From the NCBI GenBank assembly GCA_003216835.1, contig QCIF01000002.1, positions 1-64,000 on the forward strand: a DNA stretch of 64,000 bases. Direction: 5' to 3'. The stretch's first letter is position 1; each line of letters starts with the position of its first letter. Both the position numbers and the translations under genes were made by a program. The notes under the pieces were generated by a model. That model did no database searches. It was not told the origin of the DNA and was given only the letters and a program-made list of their open reading frames with translations. The DNA comes from Prochlorococcus sp. AG-402-K10 (lineage in GTDB: Bacteria; Cyanobacteriota; Cyanobacteriia; PCC-6307; Cyanobiaceae). Below, piece after piece: positions 1 to 8,683 of this stretch.

Positions 1-241
1 AGTATTTGGCAGCTAAATTTTCATAATCTTCTTTCGCAGATTGATGAACATAATCTATTAATTGTTCTTTTTCTGCTCCCATAAGAATTAAAGGCTTTTT
101 GCTATCTCTTTTTTTTATGTCATAAATTATTTGTGAGAACTCTGGCAAACATCCAATTGCAGGTAAAGTATCTGTCTGAAAAATTATAGGCAAACCACCT
201 TTAAGTTTCTCCAGTGCTGATTCTGTATTGATTACATTCAT
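1..241 (-). CDS. Sua5/YrdC/YciO-family protein (partial, C-terminus beyond window)
   Basis: The first 80 codons of a gene that runs off the left edge; ATG at 241. The translation contains GGLPIIFQTDTLPAIG and then KKRDSKKPLILMGA, matching the start of the YrdC/Sua5 fold (the PTDT-like nucleotide-binding segment and the KxR..KPL.. segment). Family members make threonylcarbamoyl-AMP for the t6A37 modification of ANN-decoding tRNAs. It lies 23 bp downstream of prmC on the same strand, so the two are probably co-transcribed. Whether it is the true TsaC/Sua5 enzyme or a YciO-like paralogue cannot be told from this fragment. Confidence 0.75.
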   Translation of the reverse strand, partial: MNVINTESALEKLKGGLPIIFQTDTLPAIGCLPEFSQIIYDIKKRDSKKPLILMGAEKEQLIDYVHQSAKEDYENLAAKY

Positions 242-264
242 TTAAATTATCAACTAATAATAAT

Positions 265-1134
265 TTATTTATATCTTCCAATTGTAAATCTTCCAATACC
301 AGAAAAATCTTTTAAGACTTTTACAGATGTAAATCTATTGTCAAGAAACAATTGTCTTACTATTGATCCTTGATCAAAATGATTCTCAAGTATTAACCAT
401 CCTTTTTCTTTTAAATATAATGGAGCATTGTATATTATTTCTCTGATATGTTCCAAACCATCCTCCCCTCCTAATAAAGCAATTTTAGGTTCAAAATTCT
501 TTACTTCAACTGGCAATTTTTTATAGATTTCTTCAGGAATGTATGGCGGATTTGAAATAACAACATCTAATTCACCTTTTAAAGGTTCCAGAGGTTTCCA
601 CCAATGTCCACAACAAAATGTCAAATTCTTCTGATTTGAATAATTCATAAAATTTCTCGATGCAATATCTATTGCATTTTTATCAATATCTGTTGCAATT
701 CCCTCCCAAGAAGGATGTGCCAATGCGAGAGCAATACTTATAGCACCTGATCCAGTTCCTAACTCAGCAAAAACTAATTTTTTGGAATTATTTCCAAAAA
801 TCTTAAGGACAATGTCAATTATTAATTCTGTTTCTGGCCTTGGAATTAGTACGTTTTCAGAAACAATTAATTTCAAATCTCTCCAGAAAGTAAATCCAGA
901 TAGATATTGAATAGGTACATTATTTGTAAGATGATTATCCCAAAAAGATTCAATTAAATCTAAGTTTTTTTTAAAATAAAATTCTCCCTCAGAGTTCAAT
1001 CTAAGTAAATTAATTTGATTATGAGATATTCCCGCTATTGATTCTAATAAGAGATAAAGAGATTCTTTATCTCCCCCTTTAGTTAATTGTTTTTTTTCCC
1101 ACAATAAAAATTCTGTTGCAGAAACATAAAACAT
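265..1134 (-). CDS. prmC: Release factor glutamine methyltransferase PrmC (HemK)
   Basis: A 289-residue SAM-dependent methyltransferase that N5-methylates the GGQ glutamine of peptide chain release factors RF1 and RF2 in the cytoplasm. Visible family marks are PRPETE at 98-103, the SAM-binding GTGSGA at 126-131 and the catalytic NPPY at 195-198, in that order. Length is typical (about 280-300). The N-terminal 80 residues correspond to the release-factor-binding helical domain. The ATG start leaves a short gap to psbM, also on the minus strand. Assignment is firm because NPPY plus PRPETE is diagnostic against other methyltransferases. Confidence 0.95.
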   Translation of the reverse strand: MFYVSATEFLLWEKKQLTKGGDKESLYLLLESIAGISHNQINLLRLNSEGEFYFKKNLDLIESFWDNHLTNNVPIQYLSGFTFWRDLKLIVSENVLIPRPETELIIDIVLKIFGNNSKKLVFAELGTGSGAISIALALAHPSWEGIATDIDKNAIDIASRNFMNYSNQKNLTFCCGHWWKPLEPLKGELDVVISNPPYIPEEIYKKLPVEVKNFEPKIALLGGEDGLEHIREIIYNAPLYLKEKGWLILENHFDQGSIVRQLFLDNRFTSVKVLKDFSGIGRFTIGRYK

Positions 1135-1142
1135 TAATTAAT

Positions 1143-1295
1143 TTAGCGTTTTGGTCCCAGTTTACCTTTACCAGAATCTGAGAAGAAGCTTGATTTCTCA
1201 CCATCTTGAGTGGAGATATATAAACCTATTAGAAAAATAGTTGGTACTCCCACGAAAAGAAGACTTGCTAAGAACCCAAAATTTGTTGTTTCCAT
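1143..1295 (-). CDS. psbM: Photosystem II reaction centre protein M
   Basis: A 50-residue protein starting METTNFGFLASLLFVGVPTI with one transmembrane helix (about residues 6-26) and a basic tail ending KLGPKR. PsbM is a one-helix subunit at the PSII monomer-monomer interface in the thylakoid membrane. The C-terminal tail is longer than the roughly 35-residue PsbM of most cyanobacteria, a trait I associate with marine picocyanobacterial versions. It sits between prmC and the ferredoxin gene on the minus strand. ATG is the only plausible start. Confidence 0.93.
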   Translation of the reverse strand: METTNFGFLASLLFVGVPTIFLIGLYISTQDGEKSSFFSDSGKGKLGPKR

Positions 1296-1397
1296 TTAGA
1301 GTGACGATTTCATAATTAAATAGACTATAGACATTTAACTTGAAATAAAGTGAAAAAATCAATAAATTGCATCAACTGATTAACAGTCTTAAACAAT

Positions 1398-1760
1398 TTA
1401 ACGAGGTAAATTTTTATTATCAATCCTTTCTTTTAGTTCCTCTAAGTTAGAAGGAGGAGATTGAGGTTTTGTAAGTATTACTGCAGATGAATTAATTAGA
1501 GTTTGACATGCAAGTCTCCAATTTTGCGGTCTATTTTTAAGTTTCTCTTTTTCCACACTTGTAAGTGGACTCAAGGAATTTTTGCTTCCTCCTTCTATAG
1601 AAACAAAACAAGTACTGCATTGTCCTGCTCCCCCACAATTCCCCAACATTCCTTTAAGCCCATAAAGTTGTAATTTCTCTCTAATTACGAAATCCCTTAA
1701 ATTTTCTCCAGTTTTACACTGAATATCAACTCCTTCTCGGATGAATCTAATAGTTGCCAT
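1398..1760 (-). CDS. 2Fe-2S ferredoxin-like protein
   Basis: A 120-residue soluble protein with a plant-type [2Fe-2S] pattern: Cys42-x5-Cys48-x2-Cys51-x33-Cys85 inside NCGGAGQCSTC and LACQT. It is expected to shuttle single electrons. The sequence differs from the abundant photosynthetic PetF (longer C-terminal tail, GGAGQCSTC loop), so it resembles the adrenodoxin/FdxB-like or Fdx-C2-type minor ferredoxins. It is divergently oriented from psbB, sharing a 223-bp intergenic region, with psbM downstream. The redox partner cannot be deduced. Confidence 0.88.
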   Translation of the reverse strand: MATIRFIREGVDIQCKTGENLRDFVIREKLQLYGLKGMLGNCGGAGQCSTCFVSIEGGSKNSLSPLTSVEKEKLKNRPQNWRLACQTLINSSAVILTKPQSPPSNLEELKERIDNKNLPR

Positions 1761-1930
1761 TTTTGTAGTTATTTTTCCTATTTTGGCGTTTTACTTTGAG
1801 AATTGTGACCAAAATATTAACAATTTTTAGGGTAAAATTCCTCGAAACTAAAGTAATAGAAATTGATTTGGCCAATTTTTGCAAGAAAATAAATTTATTT
1901 ACAAAAATCCCTCAAAGACTAAAAAACCCT

Positions 1931-1936
1931 TACTAT
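1931..1936 (+). promoter_or_regulatory. Candidate -10 box of the psbB promoter
   Basis: TACTAT at 1931-1936 lies 48 bp before the psbB ATG in the 223-bp region shared with the divergent ferredoxin gene. It fits the TANNNT -10 consensus of marine cyanobacterial promoters. No convincing -35 element is seen. The assignment is from position and match only. Confidence 0.3.
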
Positions 1937-1983
1937 CGTGATGTTTAGCTGTTTATTCAGCATAGTTATCTAGAAATTAACCG

Positions 1984-3507
1984 ATGGGATTGCCTTGGTA
2001 TCGGGTGCACACAGTAGTTATTAACGACCCAGGTCGGCTACTGGCTGTGCATCTCATGCATACTGCATTATTAGCCGGCTGGGCCGGTTCTATGGCTCTT
2101 TATGAATTAGCCATTTTTGATCCTTCAGATGCTGTTCTCAATCCAATGTGGAGACAGGGGATGTACGTCATGCCATTCATGGCAAGATTAGGAATCACAA
2201 GTAGTTGGAACGGATGGGATATAACCGGTGCTACTGGGGTTGATCCAGGATTCTGGAGTTTTGAAGGAGTTGCAGCATCACACATAGTATTTAGTGGACT
2301 TTTGATGTTAGCTGCAATATGGCATTGGACATATTGGGATCTTGAACTATGGGAGGACTCAAGAACAGGAGAACCTGCACTTGATCTACCAAGAATTTTT
2401 GGTATTCACCTTCTATTAGCTGGCCTTACATGCTTTGGATTTGGAGCTTTTCATTGTGCCAATGTAGGTATTTGGGTTTCAGACCCTTATGGTTTAACTG
2501 GTCATATTGAACCAGTCTCACCAATCTGGGATGCAGATGGCTTTAATCCATTCAATCCTGGAGGGATCGTTGCGAACCATATTGCAGCCGGTCTATTGGG
2601 TATTATTGGAGGTATTTTTCATATCACAAACAGACCTGGAGAAAGACTTTATAGAGCCCTTAAGCTTGGAAGTTTGGAAGGAGTATTAGCTAGTGCTTTA
2701 GCTGCTGTACTTTTCGTAGCTTTTGTTGTTTCAGGAACAATGTGGTATGGATCAGCAACAACTCCAGTTGAGTTGTTTGGCCCAACAAGATATCAATGGG
2801 ATTCTGGTTATTTCAAGACTGAGATTAATAGAAGAGTCCAAGCAGCTATGGATAATGGTGCTACTAGAGAGGAAGCATACGCTTCAATTCCAGAAAAATT
2901 AGCTTTTTATGACTACGTTGGCAATAGTCCTGCTAAAGGCGGATTATTTAGAGTAGGAGCACTTGTTAATGGAGATGGCTTACCAACAGGTTGGCAAGGT
3001 CATATTACTTTCCAAGATAAAGAAGGTAATGATTTGGAAGTTAGAAGAATACCTAATTTCTTTGAAAACTTCCCAGTCATACTTGAAGATAAAGAAGGTA
3101 ATGTAAGAGCTGATATTCCATTTAGAAGAGCTGAAGCCAAGTATTCATTTGAACAAACTGGTATCACAGCAACTATTTATGGTGGAGATCTCAATGGTCA
3201 AACATTTACTGATCCAGCAGTAGTTAAAAGATTAGCCAGAAAAGCACAGCTTGGGGAAGCATTTAAGTTTGACAGAGAAACTTATAAATCTGATGGTGTA
3301 TTCCGAAGCTCTCCAAGAGCATGGTTTACCTACGCACATTTATGTTTCGGATTGTTATTCTTATTCGGTCACTGGTGGCATGCTTCAAGAACCCTATACA
3401 AGAACAACTTTGCTGGTATTGATTCTGACATAGGCGACCAAGTTGAATTTGGTCTATTCAAGAAGCTTGGTGACGAAACCACTAGAAGAATCCCAGGAAG
3501 GGCTTAA
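1984..3507 (+). CDS. psbB: Photosystem II chlorophyll-binding protein CP47
   Basis: A 507-residue core-antenna protein of PSII that binds chlorophyll a and passes excitation to the reaction centre. It begins [20 protein letters not shown], the nearly invariant PsbB N-terminus. Six transmembrane helices with paired histidines (for example [39 protein letters not shown]) flank a large lumenal loop between helices 5 and 6 (about residues 265-445). Length matches the family. psbT follows 23 bp downstream, giving the usual psbB-psbT transcription unit, closed by a terminator after psbT. Confidence 0.99.
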   Translation: MGLPWYRVHTVVINDPGRLLAVHLMHTALLAGWAGSMALYELAIFDPSDAVLNPMWRQGMYVMPFMARLGITSSWNGWDITGATGVDPGFWSFEGVAASHIVFSGLLMLAAIWHWTYWDLELWEDSRTGEPALDLPRIFGIHLLLAGLTCFGFGAFHCANVGIWVSDPYGLTGHIEPVSPIWDADGFNPFNPGGIVANHIAAGLLGIIGGIFHITNRPGERLYRALKLGSLEGVLASALAAVLFVAFVVSGTMWYGSATTPVELFGPTRYQWDSGYFKTEINRRVQAAMDNGATREEAYASIPEKLAFYDYVGNSPAKGGLFRVGALVNGDGLPTGWQGHITFQDKEGNDLEVRRIPNFFENFPVILEDKEGNVRADIPFRRAEAKYSFEQTGITATIYGGDLNGQTFTDPAVVKRLARKAQLGEAFKFDRETYKSDGVFRSSPRAWFTYAHLCFGLLFLFGHWWHASRTLYKNNFAGIDSDIGDQVEFGLFKKLGDETTRRIPGRA

Positions 3508-3530
3508 ACTAAACTTTATTATTTATTCTT

Positions 3531-3629
3531 ATGGAAGCTTTTGCTTACGTTCTTATTTTAACTCTTGCAGTTGTTACTTTATTTTTTGCTGTCGCTTTTA
3601 GAGATCCCCCTAAATTTGATAAAAAATAA
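3531..3629 (+). CDS. psbT: Photosystem II reaction centre protein T
   Basis: A 32-residue single-helix PSII subunit starting [20 protein letters not shown] and ending DPPKFDKK, the standard PsbT pattern. PsbT lies at the PSII dimer interface and helps stabilise the acceptor side of D1/D2. It is 23 bp downstream of psbB and directly followed by a rho-independent terminator. It is shorter than the usual 60-codon gene-calling cut-off but unmistakable. Confidence 0.95.
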   Translation: MEAFAYVLILTLAVVTLFFAVAFRDPPKFDKK

Positions 3630-3635
3630 AATTTT

Positions 3636-3664
3636 AAAACCCTCTTTTAAAGAGGGTTTTTTTT
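3636..3664 (+). terminator. Rho-independent terminator of psbB-psbT
   Basis: A perfect 11-bp stem (3636-3646 with 3650-3660; arms AAAACCCTCTT and AAGAGGGTTTT), a 3-nt loop, and a run of eight T. It starts 6 bp after the psbT stop, so it ends the psbBT transcript and separates it from nrdR. Confidence 0.9.
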
Positions 3665-3729
3665 GTCCTACTTTGCATAAGCGTCATATTAATCTAGTAT
3701 TAGGGTTAAAGATTGTCTTATTTCGCTAT

Positions 3730-4209
3730 ATGCAGTGTCCAACCTGTCAAAATACAGATAGTAGAGTTTTGGAGTCTAGATCTGCTGATACTGGCAAAAG
3801 TGTTAGAAGAAGGAGAGAGTGTTTAAATTGCACCTTTAGATTTACAACTTATGAAAGAGTTGAAACAATGCCAATTTCTGTAATTAAGAAAGATGGAAGT
3901 AGAGAATTATTTAAGAAAGATAAATTAGTTACTGGTATATCAAGAGCCTGCGAAAAAACAACCTTTACAAGTGAATCTATTATTAATTTTGTTGATGGGA
4001 TTGAATCTCAAATCATACAAGAATCCAATAAAGATATTAAATCTTCTCGAATTGGCGATTTAATACTTAAAGGCTTAAGGAAAGAAAACGAAGTTGCTTA
4101 TATAAGATATGCCTCAGTTTACAGAAAATTTAATGGGGTGAAAGATTTTATTTCCACTCTTGAATCTTTGAAAGGAACTGCAAAAAATGAATTAGCATCA
4201 ATTTTATAA
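3730..4209 (+). CDS. nrdR: Transcriptional repressor NrdR
   Basis: A 159-residue ATP/dATP-sensing repressor of ribonucleotide reductase genes. The N-terminal zinc ribbon has Cys3, Cys6, Cys31 and Cys34 (MQCPTC...CLNC) followed by the ATP-cone domain from about residue 48 ([14 protein letters not shown]). The reading frame stays open back to 3565 across psbT and its terminator, but the zinc ribbon should begin at the protein N-terminus, so ATG 3730 is chosen. Length agrees with the family (about 150-160). No NrdR box was identified in this window. Confidence 0.95.
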   Translation: MQCPTCQNTDSRVLESRSADTGKSVRRRRECLNCTFRFTTYERVETMPISVIKKDGSRELFKKDKLVTGISRACEKTTFTSESIINFVDGIESQIIQESNKDIKSSRIGDLILKGLRKENEVAYIRYASVYRKFNGVKDFISTLESLKGTAKNELASIL

Positions 4210-4292
4210 AAAATTCAGCATATTAAAGTGTAGAATATTAAACACAAATAATTATTTGCTACTAGTTTGCAGGCTAATAGCATTCCTTTCTA

Positions 4293-4307
4293 ACTACCTC
4301 AGGTAGT
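4293..4307 (+). promoter_or_regulatory. Small hairpin in the rpsA leader
   Basis: ACTACC and GGTAGT form a perfect 6-bp stem with a 3-nt loop, ending 14 nt before the rpsA start codon. There is no T tract, so it is not a terminator. Its position would allow control of translation initiation of S1 mRNA. Function is inferred from position only. Confidence 0.3.
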
Positions 4308-4321
4308 CTGCGATTTAACAA

Positions 4322-5410
4322 ATGAGCGAAAATTCTTCCCAAACTGTAAAAGAAATTCCTGACGATAAAGCAATTAACAATTCATCTGAATTAGATAAGA
4401 ATTCAGGGTCTTCAGAAAAAGCCGATTTATCATACAAAAAAGAGGAAATACCATCAGCAGATTCTTCCTCAAGTAGAAACAATGATTTTGATAATGCAGG
4501 GTTTACTCAAGAAGAATTTGCATCACTACTCGGAAAGTATGATTATAATTTTAAACCTGGTGACCTAGTAAAAGGAACAGTTTTTGCTCTAGAGCCTAAA
4601 GGAGCGATGATAGATATAGGTGCAAAAACTGCTGCTTTTATGCCAGTGCAAGAGGTTTCAATAAATAAGGTTGAGGGTTTAAGTGATGTTTTACAGCCTT
4701 CAGAACATAGAGAATTCTTCATTATGAGTGAGGAGAATGAAGATGGGCAGTTAGCCCTATCAATTAGAAGAATAGAGTATCAAAGGGCATGGGAAAGAGT
4801 TAGGCAATTACAAAAAGAGGATGCCACTATTTATTCGGAAGTATTCGCAACAAATAGGGGTGGTGCTTTAGTAAGAGTAGAAGGTTTAAGAGGCTTTATA
4901 CCTGGATCCCATATTAGTGCCCGCAAAATAAAAGATGACCTAGAAGGTGAATATCTACCATTAAAGTTTCTTGAAGTCGATGAAGAAAGAAACAGATTAG
5001 TTTTAAGTCACAGAAGGGCTCTTGTTGAGAAAAAAATGAATAGGTTAGAAGTGGGAGAAGTTGTTGTCGGTTCTGTTAAAGGAATCAAGCCTTATGGAGC
5101 GTTTATTGATATTGGAGGAGTAAGTGGTCTTTTACATATTTCTGAAATCAGTCATGAACATATTGAGACACCTCATAACGTTTTAAACGTAAATGACCAG
5201 ATGAAAGTAATGATTATAGATTTAGATTCAGAAAGAGGAAGAATATCTTTATCTACTAAAGCGCTTGAACCAGAACCAGGTGACATGTTAAGCGACCCCC
5301 AGAAAGTGTTTAATAAAGCTGAAGAAATGGCTGCCAAATATAAGCAAATGCTATTTGAGCAAACTGATGAGAATGAAGAGCAACAGTCAGCTTCAGTAGA
5401 AGCAGTTTAA
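4322..5410 (+). CDS. rpsA: 30S ribosomal protein S1
   Basis: A 362-residue RNA-binding protein with three S1 (OB-fold) repeats, roughly at residues 77-150, 165-230 and 245-315 (GDLVKGTVFALEPKGAMIDIG, GGALVRVEGLRGFIPGSHIS, GEVVVGSVKGIKPYGAFIDIG). Cyanobacterial S1 has three domains instead of the six in enterobacteria, which fits. The first 75 residues are an acidic/serine-rich low-complexity tail. It brings mRNA to the 30S subunit and matters in a genome where Shine-Dalgarno sites are scarce. It lies between nrdR and metK. Confidence 0.95.
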   Translation: MSENSSQTVKEIPDDKAINNSSELDKNSGSSEKADLSYKKEEIPSADSSSSRNNDFDNAGFTQEEFASLLGKYDYNFKPGDLVKGTVFALEPKGAMIDIGAKTAAFMPVQEVSINKVEGLSDVLQPSEHREFFIMSEENEDGQLALSIRRIEYQRAWERVRQLQKEDATIYSEVFATNRGGALVRVEGLRGFIPGSHISARKIKDDLEGEYLPLKFLEVDEERNRLVLSHRRALVEKKMNRLEVGEVVVGSVKGIKPYGAFIDIGGVSGLLHISEISHEHIETPHNVLNVNDQMKVMIIDLDSERGRISLSTKALEPEPGDMLSDPQKVFNKAEEMAAKYKQMLFEQTDENEEQQSASVEAV

Positions 5411-5553
5411 GGCTAAAGATATTATTTAAATAGATATATTTCCAGGTACTTTTACAAATTTATTTAATAATAATTCTTAATTTAGAATCAAAATTTATTG
5501 ATTAGCACTATCAATATAATTTAGGATTAAAACTATTAACTTTCAATATAATT

Positions 5554-6795
5554 ATGAGTGATTTCATCTTCACTTCTGAATCTGTAACTGAAGGCCATCC
5601 AGATAAGATATGTGATCAAATAAGTGATGCTGTTTTAGATGCTTTATTGACAGAAGATCCAGAAAGCAGAGTCGCATGCGAAACCGTTGTCAATACTGGT
5701 CTTTGTTTACTTACTGGAGAAATAACTTCAAAAGCAAAGCTTGACTATATCAAACTAGTAAGAGATGTAATTAAAAAAATTGGATATCAAGGATCAAAGG
5801 CTGGTGGCTTTGATGCTAATAGCTGCGCAGTTTTAGTAGCTCTTGACGAGCAGTCACCTGATATTTCTCAGGGGGTAAATGAAGCAGATGATATGAAAGA
5901 CGATTTGGAAAACAACACTGGAGCCGGGGACCAAGGGATAATGTTTGGCTATGCATGCGATGAGACACCTGAAATGATGCCATTACCAATTAGCTTGGCA
6001 CATAGATTAGCAATACAGCTTGCCAAAGTAAGACATGAAAAAGTTCTTAATTATCTACTACCTGATGGAAAAACTCAAGTAAGTATTGATTATAAAGAAG
6101 GAATTCCAGTTTCAATAAATACCATTTTAATTTCAACTCAGCATACTGCTGAAATTGATGGAATTACTAATGAAGCAGAAATTCGTAAAAGGATAACAGA
6201 AGACTTATGGCTCAATGTAGTCTTACCTGCTACTGAAGATTTAAAAATTAAACCAAACAGACAACATACAAGATTCTTGGTAAATCCCACAGGTAAATTT
6301 GTAGTAGGAGGACCTCAAGGTGATGCAGGACTTACTGGCAGAAAAATAATTGTCGATACTTATGGTGGATATGCAAGGCATGGAGGTGGTGCATTCTCAG
6401 GGAAGGATCCTACTAAAGTTGACAGATCAGCTGCTTATGCAGCACGATATGTAGCTAAAAGTATTGTTAAAGCAAAATTAGCCAAAAAGGCCGAAGTTCA
6501 ATTAAGTTATGCAATTGGAGTCGCTAAACCAATTTCAATTCTTATTGAAACTTTTGGTACAGGAGCTATTTCTCAAGCTGATTTAACAGAACTTATTAAA
6601 AACAACTTTGATTTAAGACCTGCAGCAATAATTAAGGAATTTGATTTAAGAAATCTTCCCAAAAAAATGGGTGGGGAATTTTTCAGGAAGACAGCTTCTT
6701 ACGGGCATTTTGGAAGAAATGATCTAAAGCTTCCTTGGGAAAATGTAGAAGAAAAAGCCAACCAATTAATAGAGGCTGCTAAAGTATTGTTATAG
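5554..6795 (+). CDS. metK: S-adenosylmethionine synthetase
   Basis: A 413-residue cytoplasmic enzyme making SAM from methionine and ATP. Seen are GHPDK at 14-18, the hexapeptide-type GAGDQG at 123-128, and [19 protein letters not shown] near 276-294 (the glycine-rich loop). Full length with all three structural repeats. SAM supports PrmC and chlorophyll methylation, and its methylthioadenosine product is recycled by mtnP further along. The 143-bp leader was read for a SAM riboswitch and none was recognised. The following kinase gene begins 8 bp after the stop. Confidence 0.98.
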   Translation: MSDFIFTSESVTEGHPDKICDQISDAVLDALLTEDPESRVACETVVNTGLCLLTGEITSKAKLDYIKLVRDVIKKIGYQGSKAGGFDANSCAVLVALDEQSPDISQGVNEADDMKDDLENNTGAGDQGIMFGYACDETPEMMPLPISLAHRLAIQLAKVRHEKVLNYLLPDGKTQVSIDYKEGIPVSINTILISTQHTAEIDGITNEAEIRKRITEDLWLNVVLPATEDLKIKPNRQHTRFLVNPTGKFVVGGPQGDAGLTGRKIIVDTYGGYARHGGGAFSGKDPTKVDRSAAYAARYVAKSIVKAKLAKKAEVQLSYAIGVAKPISILIETFGTGAISQADLTELIKNNFDLRPAAIIKEFDLRNLPKKMGGEFFRKTASYGHFGRNDLKLPWENVEEKANQLIEAAKVLL

Positions 6796-6803
6796 ATTTT
6801 TTT

Positions 6804-8036
6804 ATGCAAGATGAATTCTTTGGAGGATTAGATTTTGGGACTAGTGGTGCAAGAATATCTATAATTAATTTAAAGAAGGAATTAAAATTTTCGAATTCAA
6901 TTACATATGAATACGGCTTTAAGGATCCCAATTCTTGGAGTAATTCTTGTGACAAGCTTCTAGATAGTTTACCTCTACATATAAAAAGTAATATTGTTAA
7001 ATTATCAATTTCTGGTACATCTGGAACTTTAATAGCATGCAATTTAATAGGGGATCCTATAGGAGAAGCAATACCTTATGACCAAGCATGTAATGATAAT
7101 AAGAAACTTCTTGAATCATTATCTATTGGAGAAGATCATTTACAAACCCCATACAGCAGTCTGGCTAAAGCCTTAAAACTCATAGATAAATATGGAAAAA
7201 ATATTCTTTTAAGACATCAATCTGATTGGATAACTGGATGGTTGTTGAAAGATTGGACCTATGGAGAAGAAGGTAATAATCTCAAACTTGGCTGGGATCT
7301 AATAAAAGAATCATGGCCAAAAAGTTATCTCAATACCTCATTAGTAAAAAGCTTACCTCTGATAATTAAAAGTGGCACAATTATGGGTCAAATCCATTCT
7401 GAATTAGCAGAGAGGTTGAAATTAAATAAGAGAATAATATTAATCTCAGGGACAACTGATTCAAATGCAGCTTTTTTAGCTGCTGGATTAGATAAAGAAG
7501 AAGGTCTAACAGTTTTAGGTACCACTATAGTAGTTAAAAAAATTGTTAAAACACCAATAAAAGAAAAAGGAATTACAACCCATCGGGTGTGTGGGGATTG
7601 GATATGTGGAGGCGCATCAAACGCTGGATGTGGAATTTTATCTAAATTTTTTTCTGATTTAGAAATAAAAGAACTTAGCAGACAAATAAATACAGCAAAA
7701 AAAACTTATATAAATCTTCTACCACTGAATAGTAGGGGCGAAAGATTTCCAGTTAATAATCCTTTTTTAGAGCCAATTCTTAGTCCTAGGCCTGTAAGCG
7801 ACTCACTTTATATACATGCATTGTTCGAAGGACTAGCTAGGATTGAATTACAAGGATGGGAAAAACTACATAAGCTTACAGGTTCACTTCCAAAAAGGAT
7901 TATTACTATTGGTGGTGGTTCAAAAAATCCGCAATGGAGAGCAATAAGAGAAAAGATCATTAATATACCGATAGTTTCATGCAAAAAAACAACGTCCTTT
8001 GGCACTGCTGTATTAGCACTTAATGCAAACCAATAG
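6804..8036 (+). CDS. FGGY-family carbohydrate kinase
   Basis: A 410-residue sugar kinase of the ASKHA fold. The N-terminal phosphate-1 loop FGGLDFGTSGARISI (6-20), an internal LISGTTDSNAA segment and the C-terminal adenosine motif ITIGGGSKNPQWRAI are visible. FGGY members phosphorylate sugars such as xylulose, ribulose or glycerol; related cyanobacterial proteins have been called D-ribulose or xylulose kinases. The substrate cannot be assigned from sequence alone. It follows metK by 8 bp, suggesting co-transcription. It is shorter than E. coli XylB (about 480). Confidence 0.85.
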   Translation: MQDEFFGGLDFGTSGARISIINLKKELKFSNSITYEYGFKDPNSWSNSCDKLLDSLPLHIKSNIVKLSISGTSGTLIACNLIGDPIGEAIPYDQACNDNKKLLESLSIGEDHLQTPYSSLAKALKLIDKYGKNILLRHQSDWITGWLLKDWTYGEEGNNLKLGWDLIKESWPKSYLNTSLVKSLPLIIKSGTIMGQIHSELAERLKLNKRIILISGTTDSNAAFLAAGLDKEEGLTVLGTTIVVKKIVKTPIKEKGITTHRVCGDWICGGASNAGCGILSKFFSDLEIKELSRQINTAKKTYINLLPLNSRGERFPVNNPFLEPILSPRPVSDSLYIHALFEGLARIELQGWEKLHKLTGSLPKRIITIGGGSKNPQWRAIREKIINIPIVSCKKTTSFGTAVLALNANQ

Positions 8037-8129
8037 TTTTCATTTTTTTAAATCTTTGAACAAGATATAAAATTTTAATGAAAGGGGTTTCACAAACTAC
8101 ACATATTAATTTAAAGTAGATAAGTTAGA

Positions 8130-8202
8130 GCCGGGATAGCTCAGTTGGTAGAGCAGGCGACTGAAAATCGCCGTGTCCCCAGTTCAAATCTGGGTCCTGG
8201 CA
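8130..8202 (+). tRNA. trnF: tRNA-Phe (GAA)
   Basis: A 73-nt cloverleaf: acceptor GCCGGGA pairs with TCCTGGC (one G-T), anticodon stem GGCGA/TCGCC with loop CTGAAAA giving anticodon GAA, and T-arm CCCAG-TTCAAAT-CTGGG, with discriminator A. The CCA is not encoded. The last 20 nt plus eight bases downstream are repeated exactly at 10387-10414, marking this gene as the integration target of the adjacent element, which has restored the 3' end. Confidence 0.97.
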
Positions 8203-8210
8203 CCTTTAAA
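8183..8210 (+). repeat. Left attachment repeat (attL core, tRNA-Phe 3' end)
   Basis: 28 bp starting at the T-loop of tRNA-Phe (TTCAAATCTGGG...) and reaching eight bases past the tRNA. It is identical to 10387-10414 and in the same orientation. Such duplications of a tRNA 3' end are made when tyrosine-recombinase elements integrate. At the 5' side the two copies diverge at once (CCCAG versus CCTAA), so only this copy makes a functional T-stem. Confidence 0.88.
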
Positions 8211-8230
8211 CCCCGTCTATGACAGGGTTT
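8208..8230 (+). terminator. Weak terminator-like hairpin after tRNA-Phe (left copy)
   Basis: AAACCCCGTC and GACAGGGTTT form a 10-bp stem with one C-A mismatch around TAT, followed by CAATGTTTTT instead of a clean T run. It resembles the intact hairpin at 10412-10440, so it appears to be the element-borne counterpart of the original tRNA terminator. Confidence 0.45.
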
Positions 8231-8245
8231 CAATGTTTTTAGGGA

Positions 8246-8265
8246 TGGAGTACACTGGAGTACAC
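8246..8265 (+). repeat. Tandem TGGAGTACAC pair, left end (putative recombinase arm sites)
   Basis: Two abutting copies of TGGAGTACAC at 8246-8255 and 8256-8265, 36 bp inside the left attachment repeat. The same decamer occurs twice more, in the same orientation, just inside the right end. In lambda-like systems the integrase N-terminal domain binds short direct repeats (arm sites) flanking the core; the paired layout here matches that. No protein-binding evidence exists. Confidence 0.65.
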
Positions 8266-8463
8266 TTTTGCATATCAATAATCTTACATAATCTGAAAGA
8301 AGTTTTTGTTTATAAAAGTTTTATTTTTTTAAGGATAATCCTCTCTATCTTTAAATTTCTTAAGAATTTCTACTAGAAAAAAATATCCAGAAGGTTTGGA
8401 AAATAGTTAATAAAATTCTTTAATATTTATTTTGATTTCTTTAGGAGTAAACAAACAATCAAA

Positions 8464-8652
8464 ATGAATAATTTCAGAAAAAACTATAGTAGCAACCTAG
8501 ACCATAGGAATTTGCGTTCAGACCTCACAAAAAGAAAAACATACAAAAGGCGGGATTCAAATAATATCCTTGTTCAGATTGTTAAAAAACTAATTGAAAA
8601 TGAGGTTAAAGCATTCTTCTCAAATCGATTTAAAATAAATAATAAATTTTAA
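8464..8652 (+). CDS. Small basic hypothetical protein inside the integrated element
   Basis: A 62-residue ORF with ATG start and TAA stop. It is rich in Lys/Arg/Asn in the first half (HRNLRSDLTKRKTYKRRDS) and has a short amphipathic stretch ILVQIVKKLIENEVKAFF. I recognise no domain. It lies 31 bp upstream of the DUF2130 gene on the same strand, so it may be co-transcribed as a small partner, or it could be chance in AT-rich DNA. A DNA-binding or excisionase-like role would fit its charge but has no motif support. Confidence 0.4.
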   Translation: MNNFRKNYSSNLDHRNLRSDLTKRKTYKRRDSNNILVQIVKKLIENEVKAFFSNRFKINNKF

Positions 8653-8683
8653 TTATTGAAATCGAAAATTAATTGATAAAACA

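Noticed and set aside
3565..3729. N-terminal extension of NrdR by 55 codons
   Set aside because: It would run through psbT and a strong terminator, and the zinc ribbon should start at the N-terminus (ATG 3730).
5411..5553. Possible SAM riboswitch before metK
   Set aside because: No paired-helix pattern of a known SAM riboswitch class could be found; the sequence is plain AT-rich DNA.
8173..8376. 67-codon ORF starting inside tRNA-Phe
   Set aside because: It overlaps the tRNA, the attachment repeat and the arm-type repeats; its composition looks random.
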